NCBI GenBank assembly: GCA_008015505.1
Contig: SSFR01000012.1
Location: 1 to 64,000, forward strand
Reading direction: 5' to 3'
DNA: 64,000 nucleotides
From: Pedobacter sp.
GTDB lineage: Bacteria; Bacteroidota; Bacteroidia; Sphingobacteriales; Sphingobacteriaceae
The notes under the pieces are model-generated. The model did no database searches. It saw nothing but the letters and a program-made list of their open reading frames with translations, and was not told the DNA's origin. Each line of letters starts with the position of its first letter. The first letter of the stretch is position 1. A program made the position numbers and the translations under genes. Positions 1 to 9,326 of the stretch are shown piece after piece.

Positions 1-587
1 ATCATAGAGGTACGATATCAGTAACGGTTTCCTTACCGTCTGGAGTGACAACAGCAGTACCGTTGGATATATCGTTGGTACAGGGATCAGGAAGTATTTT
101 GAGTGGGGTTCCGGCGCCTGTGTTTCCGAGCGATGCGTTTATAGGAGCGAATAGTGGAGTGGGGTATATTAATGTAAGTGGGTCGAATATGAGAGATGAT
201 GATGTTCCGGCGGTTTTGATATTGGAGGGCTCATCGACAGGCTTTAAGGTAAATCCAGGTACGATAACGATATACAATAAGCGCATACATGCATTTATGT
301 CGGTATCGGCGAATGGGGATAATATCCATGATTACTCAGAGATCCAGAATATCGAGAAATATCTAGATAATGAGGTAGATATAATAGATAGATGGGGAGT
401 TTTGGTATGGCGAGTTAAGGGTTATAATAATCAGGATAATGTATTTAGGGGAAGGAGTAATCAGGGGAATGGGTATGATTTGCCTGAAGGGACCTATTAT
501 TATGTAATTCGGTTCTATGATGAGACAGGGGAGATAAATATCTTCAAGGGCTCTTTACAGCTGAAAAGGGGTACTACAGGGCAATAA
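1..587 (+). CDS. C-terminal end of a large secreted protein with gliding-motility/T9SS type B sorting domain (partial)
   Basis: The frame (first full codon at base 3) is open to the window edge, so this is the 3' end of a longer gene whose start lies outside; the GTG at 45 is internal. The first roughly 75 residues look like a beta-rich repeat (SVTVSLPSG). The last roughly 90 residues fit the CHU_C type B sorting domain of Bacteroidota: SANGDNIHD near the start, then a DRWG..VW turn and a final YYYVIRF strand. Proteins with this domain are exported by the type IX secretion system and attach to or leave the cell surface. What the missing N-terminal part does cannot be read here. A strong hairpin follows the stop. 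Confidence 0.85.
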   Translation, partial: HRGTISVTVSLPSGVTTAVPLDISLVQGSGSILSGVPAPVFPSDAFIGANSGVGYINVSGSNMRDDDVPAVLILEGSSTGFKVNPGTITIYNKRIHAFMSVSANGDNIHDYSEIQNIEKYLDNEVDIIDRWGVLVWRVKGYNNQDNVFRGRSNQGNGYDLPEGTYYYVIRFYDETGEINIFKGSLQLKRGTTGQ

Positions 588-650
588 AAAGCCTTCTTTC
601 AAAGAAGAGGGGTGTTAATAGTTATGTATTACTTATCATAATATTCCTAC

Positions 651-678
651 AAAACGCGACTGTTAACAGTCGCGTTTT
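651..678 (+). terminator. Perfect 12-bp hairpin, likely intrinsic terminator
   Basis: AAAACGCGACTG - TTAA - CAGTCGCGTTTT forms a perfect stem of 12 pairs. It lies 64 bases after the T9SS gene's stop and 100 bases before rpiB. The U-rich right arm fits termination of the upstream gene; the symmetry means it could work on both strands. Confidence 0.75.
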
Positions 679-777
679 GTATTTTCGGATAAAATTTAAG
701 CTGTTTTGCTTTTTTGGGGGTAGTTCTAATTTCTTTGAATATCTTCTGTTTCTGAATTAATAATTATAAAAATACTT

Positions 778-1209
778 ATGAATGATACTAAAATAGCGAT
801 CGGCTCAGATCATGCTGGCTTTGAATATAAGCGGGCCATTATTAATTTTCTTAGTGATTATCAACTTAGGGATTTCGGTACATATAGTGAGGAGGCTGCC
901 GATTATCCTGATTTTGCACATCCTGTTGCATTGTCCATCGAAAAACATGAATTTGACTTTGGTATATTAATTTGTGGAAGTGCCAATGGTGTGGCTATTA
1001 CGGCTAATAAGCATGCAGGAATTCGAGCGGCCATCTGTTGGACAGAGGAGTTAGCACGGCTTGCTCGTGCACATAATGATGCGAATATTTTATGTATTCC
1101 TGCTCGTTTTGTATCATTGGAGGTGGCGCAAAAAATGGTCGATCGATTTCTTTACACCTCATTTGAGGGGGGTAAACATGCGATTCGAGTGAATAAAATA
1201 GATTGTTGA
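778..1209 (+). CDS. rpiB: Ribose-5-phosphate isomerase B
   Basis: A 143-aa protein, the usual length for the RpiB/LacAB family, which interconverts ribose 5-phosphate and ribulose 5-phosphate in the pentose phosphate pathway. Family motifs are visible: IAIGSDHAGFEYK at residues 6-18, the DFGTYS segment, and CGSANGVAITANK around residues 66-78, which holds the Cys used as catalytic base. It stands alone between a terminator and the peptidase gene 51 bases downstream, on the same strand. The ATG at 778 is preceded by an A-rich stretch with no clear Shine-Dalgarno, as is normal in this phylum. Confidence 0.95.
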   Translation: MNDTKIAIGSDHAGFEYKRAIINFLSDYQLRDFGTYSEEAADYPDFAHPVALSIEKHEFDFGILICGSANGVAITANKHAGIRAAICWTEELARLARAHNDANILCIPARFVSLEVAQKMVDRFLYTSFEGGKHAIRVNKIDC

Positions 1210-1260
1210 AAATTATAGTATCATTTAATTTTTACCAGTACGAGTTTGTTTAAAAAGTCT

Positions 1261-2295
1261 ATGAAAGCCTCTAGGAAACTATTTTTTGTAGTCATATCAG
1301 CTTATTGTGTATTGATATCTTGTTTGCATATAGGAAATGTATACGCTCAGGATATCAGTGCGCAGAAATATGCAGGATACATTACTATTGCTGGTGCGCG
1401 CAAGCACTTAACGATTATTGCCTCTGATGCCTTTGAAGGCCGTGAAACAGGGAAGTCTGGAGCGAATAAAGCAGCAAATTACATTGCCGGAGAATTTAAA
1501 AAACTAGGTTTAGTAGCTCCTGTTTCCAGAACCTATTTTCAAAATGTGCCTTTGAAAGATTCTTCTTTAAAAGCAGTTAATGTGATGGGTTATTTAGAGG
1601 GAACGGATTTAAAACATGAGGTTCTTGTTTTTTCGGCGCATTATGATCATATCGGTATCAGTTTGACAGGGGCAGATCGAATCAATAATGGTGCAGACGA
1701 CGATGGGTCAGGTACGACAGCCGTTTTAGAACTTGCAAAAGCATTTGTCCAAGCCAAGAAAGAAGGTAAGGGGCCACGAAGAAGTATTCTTTTTTTAACG
1801 GTAGTAGGAGAAGAAAAAGGACTCTTGGGCTCGTCTTGGTATACAGATCATCCAATATTTTCGTTAGAGAATACCATTGCTGACTTGAATATTGATATGA
1901 TTGGCCGGGTAGATCCCGCACATGTAAGCAATCCAAACTATTGCTATTTGATTGGGTCTGATAAGTTGAGTACAGCTTTGCATCAGATCAGTGAGCAGGC
2001 CAATGACACTTATACCAAGTTGGACCTTGATTATAAATACAATAGTCCGAGTGATCCAGAGCGCATTTATTATCGATCAGATCATTACAATTTTGCAAAA
2101 CATAATATTCCCATTATTTTTTATTTTAATGGCGTACACGAGGATTATCACAAGCCTAGTGACGAGGTGAGTAAGATCAGATTTGACTTACTGGTGAAGC
2201 GGGCTCAATTGGTTTTTTATACAGGTTGGGAACTGGTCAATCGTGATGAACGCCCTAAAGTTGATGTGACAAATGATATGCCTACTCACCGGTGA
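1261..2295 (+). CDS. Secreted M28 family zinc peptidase
   Basis: I start it at the ATG at 1261 rather than the TTG at 1246. This gives 344 aa with a signal peptide (basic start, hydrophobic core, cut near NVYAQ). The two-zinc aminopeptidase ligands are all present: H and D in FSAHYDHIG, D in NNGADDDGSG, the EE pair in VVGEEKGLLGS, D in NIDMIGR, and a final His in HEDYHKPSD. M28 enzymes of this kind are aminopeptidases acting in the periplasm or outside the cell. It probably feeds on peptides together with other exported enzymes; the exact substrate cannot be told from sequence. Confidence 0.9.
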   Translation: MKASRKLFFVVISAYCVLISCLHIGNVYAQDISAQKYAGYITIAGARKHLTIIASDAFEGRETGKSGANKAANYIAGEFKKLGLVAPVSRTYFQNVPLKDSSLKAVNVMGYLEGTDLKHEVLVFSAHYDHIGISLTGADRINNGADDDGSGTTAVLELAKAFVQAKKEGKGPRRSILFLTVVGEEKGLLGSSWYTDHPIFSLENTIADLNIDMIGRVDPAHVSNPNYCYLIGSDKLSTALHQISEQANDTYTKLDLDYKYNSPSDPERIYYRSDHYNFAKHNIPIIFYFNGVHEDYHKPSDEVSKIRFDLLVKRAQLVFYTGWELVNRDERPKVDVTNDMPTHR

Positions 2296-2322
2296 TAATG
2301 TCAAATTTTAGAGTAACTGAGG

Positions 2323-3600
2323 TTAGACAATGTTGATTCTTTTGGGGACTTTAATGATTGGTCGAATCCAGCCATTCATTAGTGCATTCAGTTTTCCCAA
2401 ATAGGCCTCGTCGTTGTGTTTTACAAGAAGTATACTGTCTAGAAAAGACAAATCAGATTTGCATTGATTTTTTGTATTAAAGTACTTTCTTCTTAAATAA
2501 ATGATCAGTAGAGCTATTCCTTTCAAGATATCAGCTCCCATAAATGCTTGATACCTGATAAGTTTATATAGCTCTTGACCCATGTCTTCATAAAAGATCC
2601 CATTTGTATCCCCTAGTTTTGTAGTATTATCTCTAATTGCGTTGCCTATTAATTTCGAACCTATCACTTCTATTTGGGGATCGCCGCCACTAAAGTCACT
2701 GGCATAATCTCCCAAGGTCATATAGATAAAGTTCTGCTCAAAAAATTTTTTATTTGCTGGTATGGTGATACAGCGAGAGCCGAAGCGTGATTTGTAAGAG
2801 ACTGATTTTTGAGGATTTAAATAAAAAAATACGAAGTCTACATCATTAAGGGCTTGTATATCCATGGCTTGTGTACCTGATGTATAACAAACACCGTTAG
2901 TATCGAGCCAGTATTTTGAACGCAAAGTATTAATCTCTTCTGGGGCCGTAGTTTTATGGTGAAGAAAAAAGGTTAGACTCATAAAATCCTTAAAAAACCT
3001 TAATTCTTTAGATGATAGTCTAGCATCTATATGTCTGTATTTATAGAAATAACTGGTTAGCTCACCGTCAAGACTTTTAAAATCATTTAATCTAATATCA
3101 ATTCTATCGTGATAATTTCTAGTAGTCATTAGGTGCAACAAATTAGAAATATTATCAGACGAGACTGCTTTAAAGGCATCCAAATAGGGTGTTGTGAACC
3201 TTCTCTGAAATGCGACCTGGTTTTTGCGCAGATTTTCTTCTAAGTTTTGGATTTCTCGATAGATTGCTGTTTTTTCAACACGTGTCCTTGCCATTTTATC
3301 CATCAGGTCCTGCATTTGCTCTTCTGATAGAATTAAATTCATAGCTGCATTTGGTAAAAGTGAATTTAGTTGCTCTTTTTTTGAGTTGATAGCAGCTTGT
3401 AAGTCTAGTATTGCACTTTTTATAGTTCTTATATCTAGTTGTTCCTGAAGGCTCATACCAGGTTCGGAAGAATCTAGCAGCCCCTGATGGGCTTGTCCCG
3501 CACCCATTAAGGAGTATGTCTTATTGATATGACATTTTTTGAGATTTTGCGCAAATTTTCTTAAAACATCGCACTGTCTGGGTGTTAATTCTTTCATCAT
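2323..3600 (-). CDS. Unassigned 425-aa protein, effector-like architecture
   Basis: I do not recognise the family with certainty. There is no signal peptide or clear membrane span. Residues 50-135 are rich in heptad-like Glu/Lys/Leu and probably form a coiled coil. A later part contains NDVDFVFFYLNP followed by SRFGSRCITIP (about residues 247-280); this pairing of a DxxFVFF strand and an SRFG loop recalls cytosolic effector-type enzymes such as ADP-ribosyltransferase-like proteins, but that is a weak impression from memory. A short hydrophobic stretch, LKGIALLIIYLRRKYF, lies near residue 365. It is convergent with the M28 gene, has its own 239-base upstream region, and is not in an obvious operon. 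Confidence 0.55.
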   Translation of the reverse strand: MMKELTPRQCDVLRKFAQNLKKCHINKTYSLMGAGQAHQGLLDSSEPGMSLQEQLDIRTIKSAILDLQAAINSKKEQLNSLLPNAAMNLILSEEQMQDLMDKMARTRVEKTAIYREIQNLEENLRKNQVAFQRRFTTPYLDAFKAVSSDNISNLLHLMTTRNYHDRIDIRLNDFKSLDGELTSYFYKYRHIDARLSSKELRFFKDFMSLTFFLHHKTTAPEEINTLRSKYWLDTNGVCYTSGTQAMDIQALNDVDFVFFYLNPQKSVSYKSRFGSRCITIPANKKFFEQNFIYMTLGDYASDFSGGDPQIEVIGSKLIGNAIRDNTTKLGDTNGIFYEDMGQELYKLIRYQAFMGADILKGIALLIIYLRRKYFNTKNQCKSDLSFLDSILLVKHNDEAYLGKLNALMNGWIRPIIKVPKRINIV

Positions 3601-3839
3601 ATTGGAATGGCGGACTTACCATATGATGAAATTATTAATAAATTTTTAATGAATTTTAATTATAAAATTAATTAACTTTTTTTAACACTATGGTGAATCA
3701 ATGGCTATCATTTAAAATCAGAGCTTCAATATTAATGCTAGAATCGAATTCGAGCCAAGTAGTTTTTTACTTTGACTAGTGTTGAAAAACTGTGGCTTAG
3801 CAAAGATTGATGGTAGTGAATAATTTTAGAACGGTTTAT

Positions 3840-5486
3840 TCATCTCCAATTTTTGTACTGATTAATCAATCCGTTGGTCGAGGAATCGTGTGTCTGAGTG
3901 GGTTGTTGGCCAGCCAGTTCTGGCAATATTTTTCCAGCTAATTGCTTGCCGAGCTCTACACCCCACTGGTCGAAGCTGAATATATTCCATATTACACCCT
4001 GTACAAATATTTTATGTTCATACATGGTAATGAGTGCACCTAGGTTCTTGGGGGTGATTTTTTTGATGAGTATCGAGTTGGTTGGGCGATTGCCTGAAAA
4101 TATCTTAAAGGGCTTTAGCCTATTGATTTCTTTATGATTTTTATCCGTCTGTTGTAATTCGCTGGCTACTTCTTGTTCCGTTTTTCCATTCATAAGTGCT
4201 TCTGTTTGCGCGAAAAAGTTGGCAAGCAACATTGTATGGTGTTCTCCCATGGGGTTATGACTTTGTGCTGGAGCGATAAAATCGCATGGAATTAGGCTCG
4301 TTCCTTGATGGATCAGCTGATAAAACGCATGTTGGCCATTGGTACCGGGCTCCCCCCAAATGACTGGACCAGTTGCATAATGAACGTGATAGCCATTCCG
4401 GTCGATTGATTTGCCATTACTTTCCATGTCTGTCTGTTGGAAATAGGCAGCAAAGCGATGTAGGTATTGATCATAGGGTAAGATGGCATGGCTGTTGGCA
4501 TTGAAAAAGTTAACATACCAGATGCCTAAAAGTGCCTGTATGACTGGAATATTATGGTTAAAATTAGTTGTTCGAAAATGTTTGTCCATTTGATGGGCAC
4601 CATCGAGTAATTCTCTGAAATGATCAAAGCCTATACTACAGGCAATGCTCAGGCCAATGGCGCTCCAAAGGGAATAACGTCCACCGACCCAATCCCAAAA
4701 AACAAACATGTTTCCTGGATCAATTCCAAAAGCTTTCACTGCTGCTGCGTTTGTTGATATGGCTACAAAATGTTTGGCTATATCCTTTGTTGAGCCCCCA
4801 TTAGCTAAAAACCAATCCCGTGCCGAAAATGCATTGGTCATGGTTTCTTGGGTGGTAAATGTTTTGGAAGCAATCATAAACAAGGTGGTTTCTGGATCTA
4901 CTTGTTTCAAGGTTTCAGTTAGATGAGTTCCATCCACATTGGATACAAAATGGAGTTTGAGATGATTGCTATATGCTTTCAGTGCTTCTGTAACCATCAC
5001 TGGGCCTAGATCAGAACCTCCAATGCCAATATTGACTAGGTGTTGAATAGGTTTGCCAGTATAACCCTTCCAATGACCTGAAATAATTTGGTTTGAGAAG
5101 ATTTTTATCTGATCCAGCACTGCATGTATTTGGGGTAAAATGTCTTCTCCATTAACGTATAAACCGCTCTTTTCTGGACGACGTAAGGCAGTGTGTAATA
5201 CCGCTCGATCTTCTGTTTCATTGATTTTTTCTCCATTGAATAAAGCCTCGATGGCATCTTTTAGCCCACATTCTTGCGCCAAATTAACCAAGAGCGATCG
5301 AGTGGTTTGGTTGATGTTGTTTTTGGAATAATCAAAAAGGATATCATCCGCTTGAATAGAAAATTCGCTAAACCGGTCTGGCGACTGGGCAAATAGTTCA
5401 CGTAAATGTATTTGACTAATGTCTTGGTAGTGACTCTTTAGTGCTTGGTATGCTTGGGTTTGGGTGAAATCAATCTTGGGAAACAT
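3840..5486 (-). CDS. pgi: Glucose-6-phosphate isomerase
   Basis: A 548-aa protein, typical of the long PGI family that interconverts glucose 6-phosphate and fructose 6-phosphate. Signatures seen: [13 protein letters not shown] (about 151-163), [15 protein letters not shown], the second PGI motif, and the conserved [12 protein letters not shown] stretch, plus a C-terminal [13 protein letters not shown]. The catalytic Glu lies in the MESNGKS segment. It is followed on the same strand by aroB-independent sequence to the left, and aroB and the S4 gene lie just upstream (40-base gap), so these three could be cotranscribed. Confidence 0.97.
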   Translation of the reverse strand: MFPKIDFTQTQAYQALKSHYQDISQIHLRELFAQSPDRFSEFSIQADDILFDYSKNNINQTTRSLLVNLAQECGLKDAIEALFNGEKINETEDRAVLHTALRRPEKSGLYVNGEDILPQIHAVLDQIKIFSNQIISGHWKGYTGKPIQHLVNIGIGGSDLGPVMVTEALKAYSNHLKLHFVSNVDGTHLTETLKQVDPETTLFMIASKTFTTQETMTNAFSARDWFLANGGSTKDIAKHFVAISTNAAAVKAFGIDPGNMFVFWDWVGGRYSLWSAIGLSIACSIGFDHFRELLDGAHQMDKHFRTTNFNHNIPVIQALLGIWYVNFFNANSHAILPYDQYLHRFAAYFQQTDMESNGKSIDRNGYHVHYATGPVIWGEPGTNGQHAFYQLIHQGTSLIPCDFIAPAQSHNPMGEHHTMLLANFFAQTEALMNGKTEQEVASELQQTDKNHKEINRLKPFKIFSGNRPTNSILIKKITPKNLGALITMYEHKIFVQGVIWNIFSFDQWGVELGKQLAGKILPELAGQQPTQTHDSSTNGLINQYKNWR

Positions 5487-5525
5487 GTTGGTCTAATTTT
5501 TTTGTTATATGCTCCAGGTTAGGGC

Positions 5526-6590
5526 TTAATAGTTGATTTGGGCATAATAAAGTAAACTTTCTCGAATAGCCTCTTCGGGACAAAAAATGTTGATGTCGCA
5601 ATGACCAATTTTACTTAGTAAAGAGAAATTAATACGATCGGAAATGTTTTTCTTGTCATTTTTCATTATCTCTAGCAAATTTGGGAGGGCAGAATCTTGT
5701 AGGTTATATTGTGGATAGTGTGCTAAAATCGTTTGTTGGATTTCAGAAAACTCATTTTCACTTAATCCATTCTTTTTCATGGACAAATAAGCTTCACAGA
5801 TAAATCCGATAGCAATGGCCTCACCATGCAATAGGGGAGATGTATCATGCTTAAGTGAATAGCTTTCCAGGGCATGACCAATCGTATGACCAAAGTTGAG
5901 CGTTTTTCGTAAGCCCTTTTCGAGTGGATCAATAGTGACGATTTTATTTTTGATCTCGACAGATCGACGAATCATTGTTGGTATGACTTCGTTGGGTTGG
6001 ATATGTTGTATTTGTTTAAAAAAGGAAGCATCGTAAATCAGACCGTGCTTGATGAGTTCCGCAAAACCAGATCGGAGCTGTCTTTGATCTAGGGTTTCTA
6101 GGAAATCAGTCGCTATAAAGACTGCTTTGGGCTGGGTAAAGGTGCCAATGATGTTTTTCACATGATCGAGATCAATGCCTGTTTTTCCACCTACGGAAGC
6201 ATCCACCTGTGCTAGTAAGGTTGTCGGGACTTGTATAAAATCGATTCCACGTTTGAAGGTAGCAGCAGCAAAGCTACCCATGTCGGTAACCACACCACCA
6301 CCTAGGTTGATGAGTAAGCTATTTCGATCGGCTTCAAAGTCGATCAGTGTTTTCCAAATGCCGATGCAGAAATCGATATTTTTGTTTTCTTCCCCAGAAT
6401 CAACTTCGATGACATCAAATTGGACGATGTTGGCCAAAGTATCTTGCAGAATGGGTAAACAATATTTTTCAGTATTTGTGTCAACCAGTACAAATACTTT
6501 GGAGTAGGTATTTTCAGAAAGAAATTTTTGTAGTTCTGATAGTTTGTGTTCAAAAAAAATGGTATAACCTAGGCTTTGGATCGGTTTCAT
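5526..6590 (-). CDS. aroB: 3-dehydroquinate synthase
   Basis: A 354-aa cytoplasmic enzyme of the shikimate pathway that converts DAHP to 3-dehydroquinate with NAD and a divalent metal. Visible motifs: NLGGGVVTDMGSF for NAD binding (about residue 95), the VPTTLLAQVDASVGGKTG segment with catalytic Lys residues, and metal-ligand His residues in NFGHTIGHALE and LLHGEAIAIG. Its start overlaps the stop of the S4-domain gene by 4 bases, so translation is probably coupled. pgi lies 40 bases downstream. Confidence 0.96.
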   Translation of the reverse strand: MKPIQSLGYTIFFEHKLSELQKFLSENTYSKVFVLVDTNTEKYCLPILQDTLANIVQFDVIEVDSGEENKNIDFCIGIWKTLIDFEADRNSLLINLGGGVVTDMGSFAAATFKRGIDFIQVPTTLLAQVDASVGGKTGIDLDHVKNIIGTFTQPKAVFIATDFLETLDQRQLRSGFAELIKHGLIYDASFFKQIQHIQPNEVIPTMIRRSVEIKNKIVTIDPLEKGLRKTLNFGHTIGHALESYSLKHDTSPLLHGEAIAIGFICEAYLSMKKNGLSENEFSEIQQTILAHYPQYNLQDSALPNLLEIMKNDKKNISDRINFSLLSKIGHCDINIFCPEEAIRESLLYYAQINY

Positions 6591-6793
6591 TGGATGGAAA
6601 TTAATTCATTTTGGTATGCTACGGTATCGCCGCGTTTTACTTTGAGGCGTTTGCGGTAATCGATTTTACCATTGTATTTAACAAGTCCTTGGCTAACTAC
6701 CTGTTGGGCTTCACCCCCGGTTTGTACCAGATTGGTAGCTTTTAGTAATTGAATGAGGGGGATAAATTCTCCCTGAAGCTTAAATTCGATCAT
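6587..6793 (-). CDS. Small S4-domain RNA-binding protein (YbcJ-like)
   Basis: A 68-aa protein that is almost entirely one S4 fold: FIPLIQLLKATNLVQTGGEA, then VVSQGLVKYNGKIDYRKR, ending with VKRGDTVAY. This is the YbcJ/RlbA type of stand-alone S4 protein, thought to bind structured RNA, probably in ribosome assembly. It overlaps aroB by 4 bases (ATGA-type coupling), and the two form a transcription unit. The function beyond RNA binding is not known from the sequence. Confidence 0.88.
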   Translation of the reverse strand: MIEFKLQGEFIPLIQLLKATNLVQTGGEAQQVVSQGLVKYNGKIDYRKRLKVKRGDTVAYQNELISIQ

Positions 6794-6834
6794 GATGCAA
6801 ATTTACGAGAAAGCTGTATGTAGATTTTCCAGAA

Positions 6835-9222
6835 CTACAATCCCATGCCACTTTTCTTCTTTGCACGATTATTTTCTTCATTTTGCTGGCCTTCATCTTT
6901 GATTTTGTTGTTGCCAAACTTGTAGGTGATGGATAGCTTGAAGTCGCTATCAGGGCGGAAAGAGAATTGTTGATTAATTTGATTGATAAACATACTGCCA
7001 TTGAATTTTCGTGATTTTAACACATCCGTAGCATTGATGGCGATTTGTATTTTTTTATTTACGGCCATTTTTAGACCTAGATCTAGGCTGTAGGTTGTAT
7101 TGATTTGGTACAAGCCATCTTGCGAAGGTAATATGCACCAAAAATTTATGTCTCCTGAAATGGTCTTGGCTTGATCTAAGCTGATGGAATTATTGGTGCT
7201 AAAATAAGCTCCAAATCCTTTCCCACTTAATTGTGTTTGTGGTGATGAAGAGCTGGCTTTGGCGTACCACAGTGAAATCATATTTGTGTTTTCCAACCAG
7301 GTAAATGGATGGAAAGCACTCATTGTATTCAGTTCATAGAAGGTTCTATCGACGAAATTCTGGAAGCTTGAGGATTGAATGCCGTTATTGATCGTGGTTA
7401 CTTCTCCGACGCCCCCAGTGAGATGGTCATAGGATAGTGAGATAATGGGAAATCCTTTATAACTATGGGTTAGTTTGATGTTATTACTAAATGAAGGCTG
7501 CAAGAATGGGTTTCCTTCTGTATAAGCATTTGGGTTTAAATAGGTACGGAAGGGATTTAATTGGTAATAATTAGGGCGCTCGATCCGTCTGCCATAGCTG
7601 ATAGAGAATGTATGTGTATCATTTTTGGCAAAGGAAATAGAGGCTGTAGGGAATAGGGCCATATATGGTGTTGTACTGATTTGGTCAGTAGCAGTTGTTC
7701 TTACTTGTATTTGTGTGAATTCTCCCCTTAATCCAGCATCGAAGTTCCACTTTTTAACGTGTTTATTGGCACTGGTATAAAGTGCTTGCGTGTTTTCAGT
7801 ATAATGAAATTGGTTGGTTTGGGTATAATCAGGCTGGTAAGTACCACTGGAAAGCTGAAATCTGGAAACATCATTTTGGATGTCGGTGAAGAAAAGTTTT
7901 CCACCTACAGCAAGACTAACAATTTTGAAAGGCAATTGTATATCTGTTTTTAGGGTATATGAGTTGATGTTTTCTTTATTTCCGGATCGAAACTGGGAGA
8001 ATGAATTTGGCAGGAGCAAGTCGTTTGTAGTATAATCGTTGTTAATCAATGTTCTGTCGGTATTGTTTGCCGAGCTAAACCAATCTCCATGGATGGCTAA
8101 TTTCCTTCCTATTGTATCTATTTGGTGTTTCAAATCAAGACCTATTGTATGGGAGCCATTTTTAGTATCATTGTTTGCATCCGTGAGGGTTGAGTAGCTA
8201 GTTGCAGGATTAGATAAGTTAGAAGTCGGTGAAGTAATGTTTTCTTTCGTATTTGGTTTAGATGTGCTGCCGTCGTATGATAGTCCCAAGGTGGTTGCTT
8301 TAGATAAGTTGTAGTCTGCACTTACTTGCCCAGACAGGGACTGATTATACGCGCGTATACGTTGATTTTGTTCAAGTATTTGTGTGGGATAAAAAGAAGT
8401 AAGTTGTATAGTCTCCACATTTGATCCATCTGTCAGATTCACATTACCGTGAAGCTTCCATTTGTTCTTATTGTAATTCAGATTACCTCCAGTGGATCCT
8501 TCGGGATAAGTCGTTTGGGTATAGCCCAATCTAACAGTTCCGCTATAACCCAGTTTAGTGCTTCGTTTGGTGGTAATATTGATTAGTCCATTGGTTCCCT
8601 GTGCATCATATTGGGCACCTGGGCTATGGATTACTTCAATTTTTGAAATATCATCCGCCGACATCGACTTTAACAGATTCTGTAAATCGTCACTTGATAG
8701 TTGAATTGGTCTATCATCAATCATTACGGTTACATTACCTTTCCCAGGCAATGAAATGCCCTTATTATTTACTTGCACGCCGGGGGTTTTTGCCAAAGCC
8801 TCTAAGGCATTTGCGCCAACAGTGCTGGTACTGTTTTCTACATTAAATATGGTTCGGTCTGGTTTGGTTTCAATCACTGGTTTTTTGCTCACTATAGTTA
8901 CTTCTTGCAACTGTCCCGATAGGGGAAGTAATTGGATATCTAGCGAAATGTCTTTGGTTACCTGAATTGGTATTTCTGTTTTAGAAAAACTAATACAGGA
9001 TGATATCAAAATATAGTCACCAGTTCTAATACCTGATAGTTTATACATACCCAAATCATCAGTAAGTGACTTTTTGATAATCACATTACCCTTTTTTAAG
9101 ATTACAGTTGCAAACTCGATGGGCTTATTCTCCTTGTCCAGTACCTTACCTGTAAGCGTATATTCCTGTGCATAGGCAAATGCAGTGACTAGTAAAGCAA
9201 TAAAGGAGGTGATTAATTTCAT
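6835..9222 (-). CDS. Outer-membrane beta-barrel protein with CarboxypepD_reg domain (TonB-receptor-like)
   Basis: A 795-aa protein with a signal peptide (MKLITSFIALLVTAFAYAQ). Residues 20-100 form a carboxypeptidase-regulatory-like beta sandwich (TGKVLDKENKPIEFATV). A plug-like domain at about 115-220 follows (PVIETKPDRTIFNVENS and MIDDRPIQLSSDDLQNLL). The rest is an amphipathic strand-rich beta-barrel of the OMP_b-brl_3 type. Such proteins are common in Bacteroidota; the ligand is unknown and I see no SusD partner or TonB box that I would trust. The C-terminal tail after the last barrel strand is unusually rich in N, E and K. It is separated from proline dehydrogenase by a divergent promoter region. 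Confidence 0.85.
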   Translation of the reverse strand: MKLITSFIALLVTAFAYAQEYTLTGKVLDKENKPIEFATVILKKGNVIIKKSLTDDLGMYKLSGIRTGDYILISSCISFSKTEIPIQVTKDISLDIQLLPLSGQLQEVTIVSKKPVIETKPDRTIFNVENSTSTVGANALEALAKTPGVQVNNKGISLPGKGNVTVMIDDRPIQLSSDDLQNLLKSMSADDISKIEVIHSPGAQYDAQGTNGLINITTKRSTKLGYSGTVRLGYTQTTYPEGSTGGNLNYNKNKWKLHGNVNLTDGSNVETIQLTSFYPTQILEQNQRIRAYNQSLSGQVSADYNLSKATTLGLSYDGSTSKPNTKENITSPTSNLSNPATSYSTLTDANNDTKNGSHTIGLDLKHQIDTIGRKLAIHGDWFSSANNTDRTLINNDYTTNDLLLPNSFSQFRSGNKENINSYTLKTDIQLPFKIVSLAVGGKLFFTDIQNDVSRFQLSSGTYQPDYTQTNQFHYTENTQALYTSANKHVKKWNFDAGLRGEFTQIQVRTTATDQISTTPYMALFPTASISFAKNDTHTFSISYGRRIERPNYYQLNPFRTYLNPNAYTEGNPFLQPSFSNNIKLTHSYKGFPIISLSYDHLTGGVGEVTTINNGIQSSSFQNFVDRTFYELNTMSAFHPFTWLENTNMISLWYAKASSSSPQTQLSGKGFGAYFSTNNSISLDQAKTISGDINFWCILPSQDGLYQINTTYSLDLGLKMAVNKKIQIAINATDVLKSRKFNGSMFINQINQQFSFRPDSDFKLSITYKFGNNKIKDEGQQNEENNRAKKKSGMGL

Positions 9223-9313
9223 GATGAGATTATTTAAAGCCGTAAAAGTATCAAATGATCTTATAAATTAATTGAACATTAGAACGTGCTTATGGGATAC
9301 GAAGTACTAACAC

Positions 9314-9321
9314 TATATTTG
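9314..9321 (+). promoter_or_regulatory. Candidate Bacteroidota -7 box (TAnnTTTG)
   Basis: TATATTTG matches the Bacteroidota -7 consensus TAnnTTTG and ends 5 bases before the ATG of the proline dehydrogenase gene, implying an almost leaderless mRNA. I found no convincing -33 TTTG at the right distance, so this is tentative. Confidence 0.3.
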
Positions 9322-9326
9322 TGCCC

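Noticed and set aside
1246..1260. TTG start giving five extra residues on the M28 peptidase
   Set aside because: The ATG at 1261 gives a standard signal peptide; the extra residues (LFKKS) add nothing.
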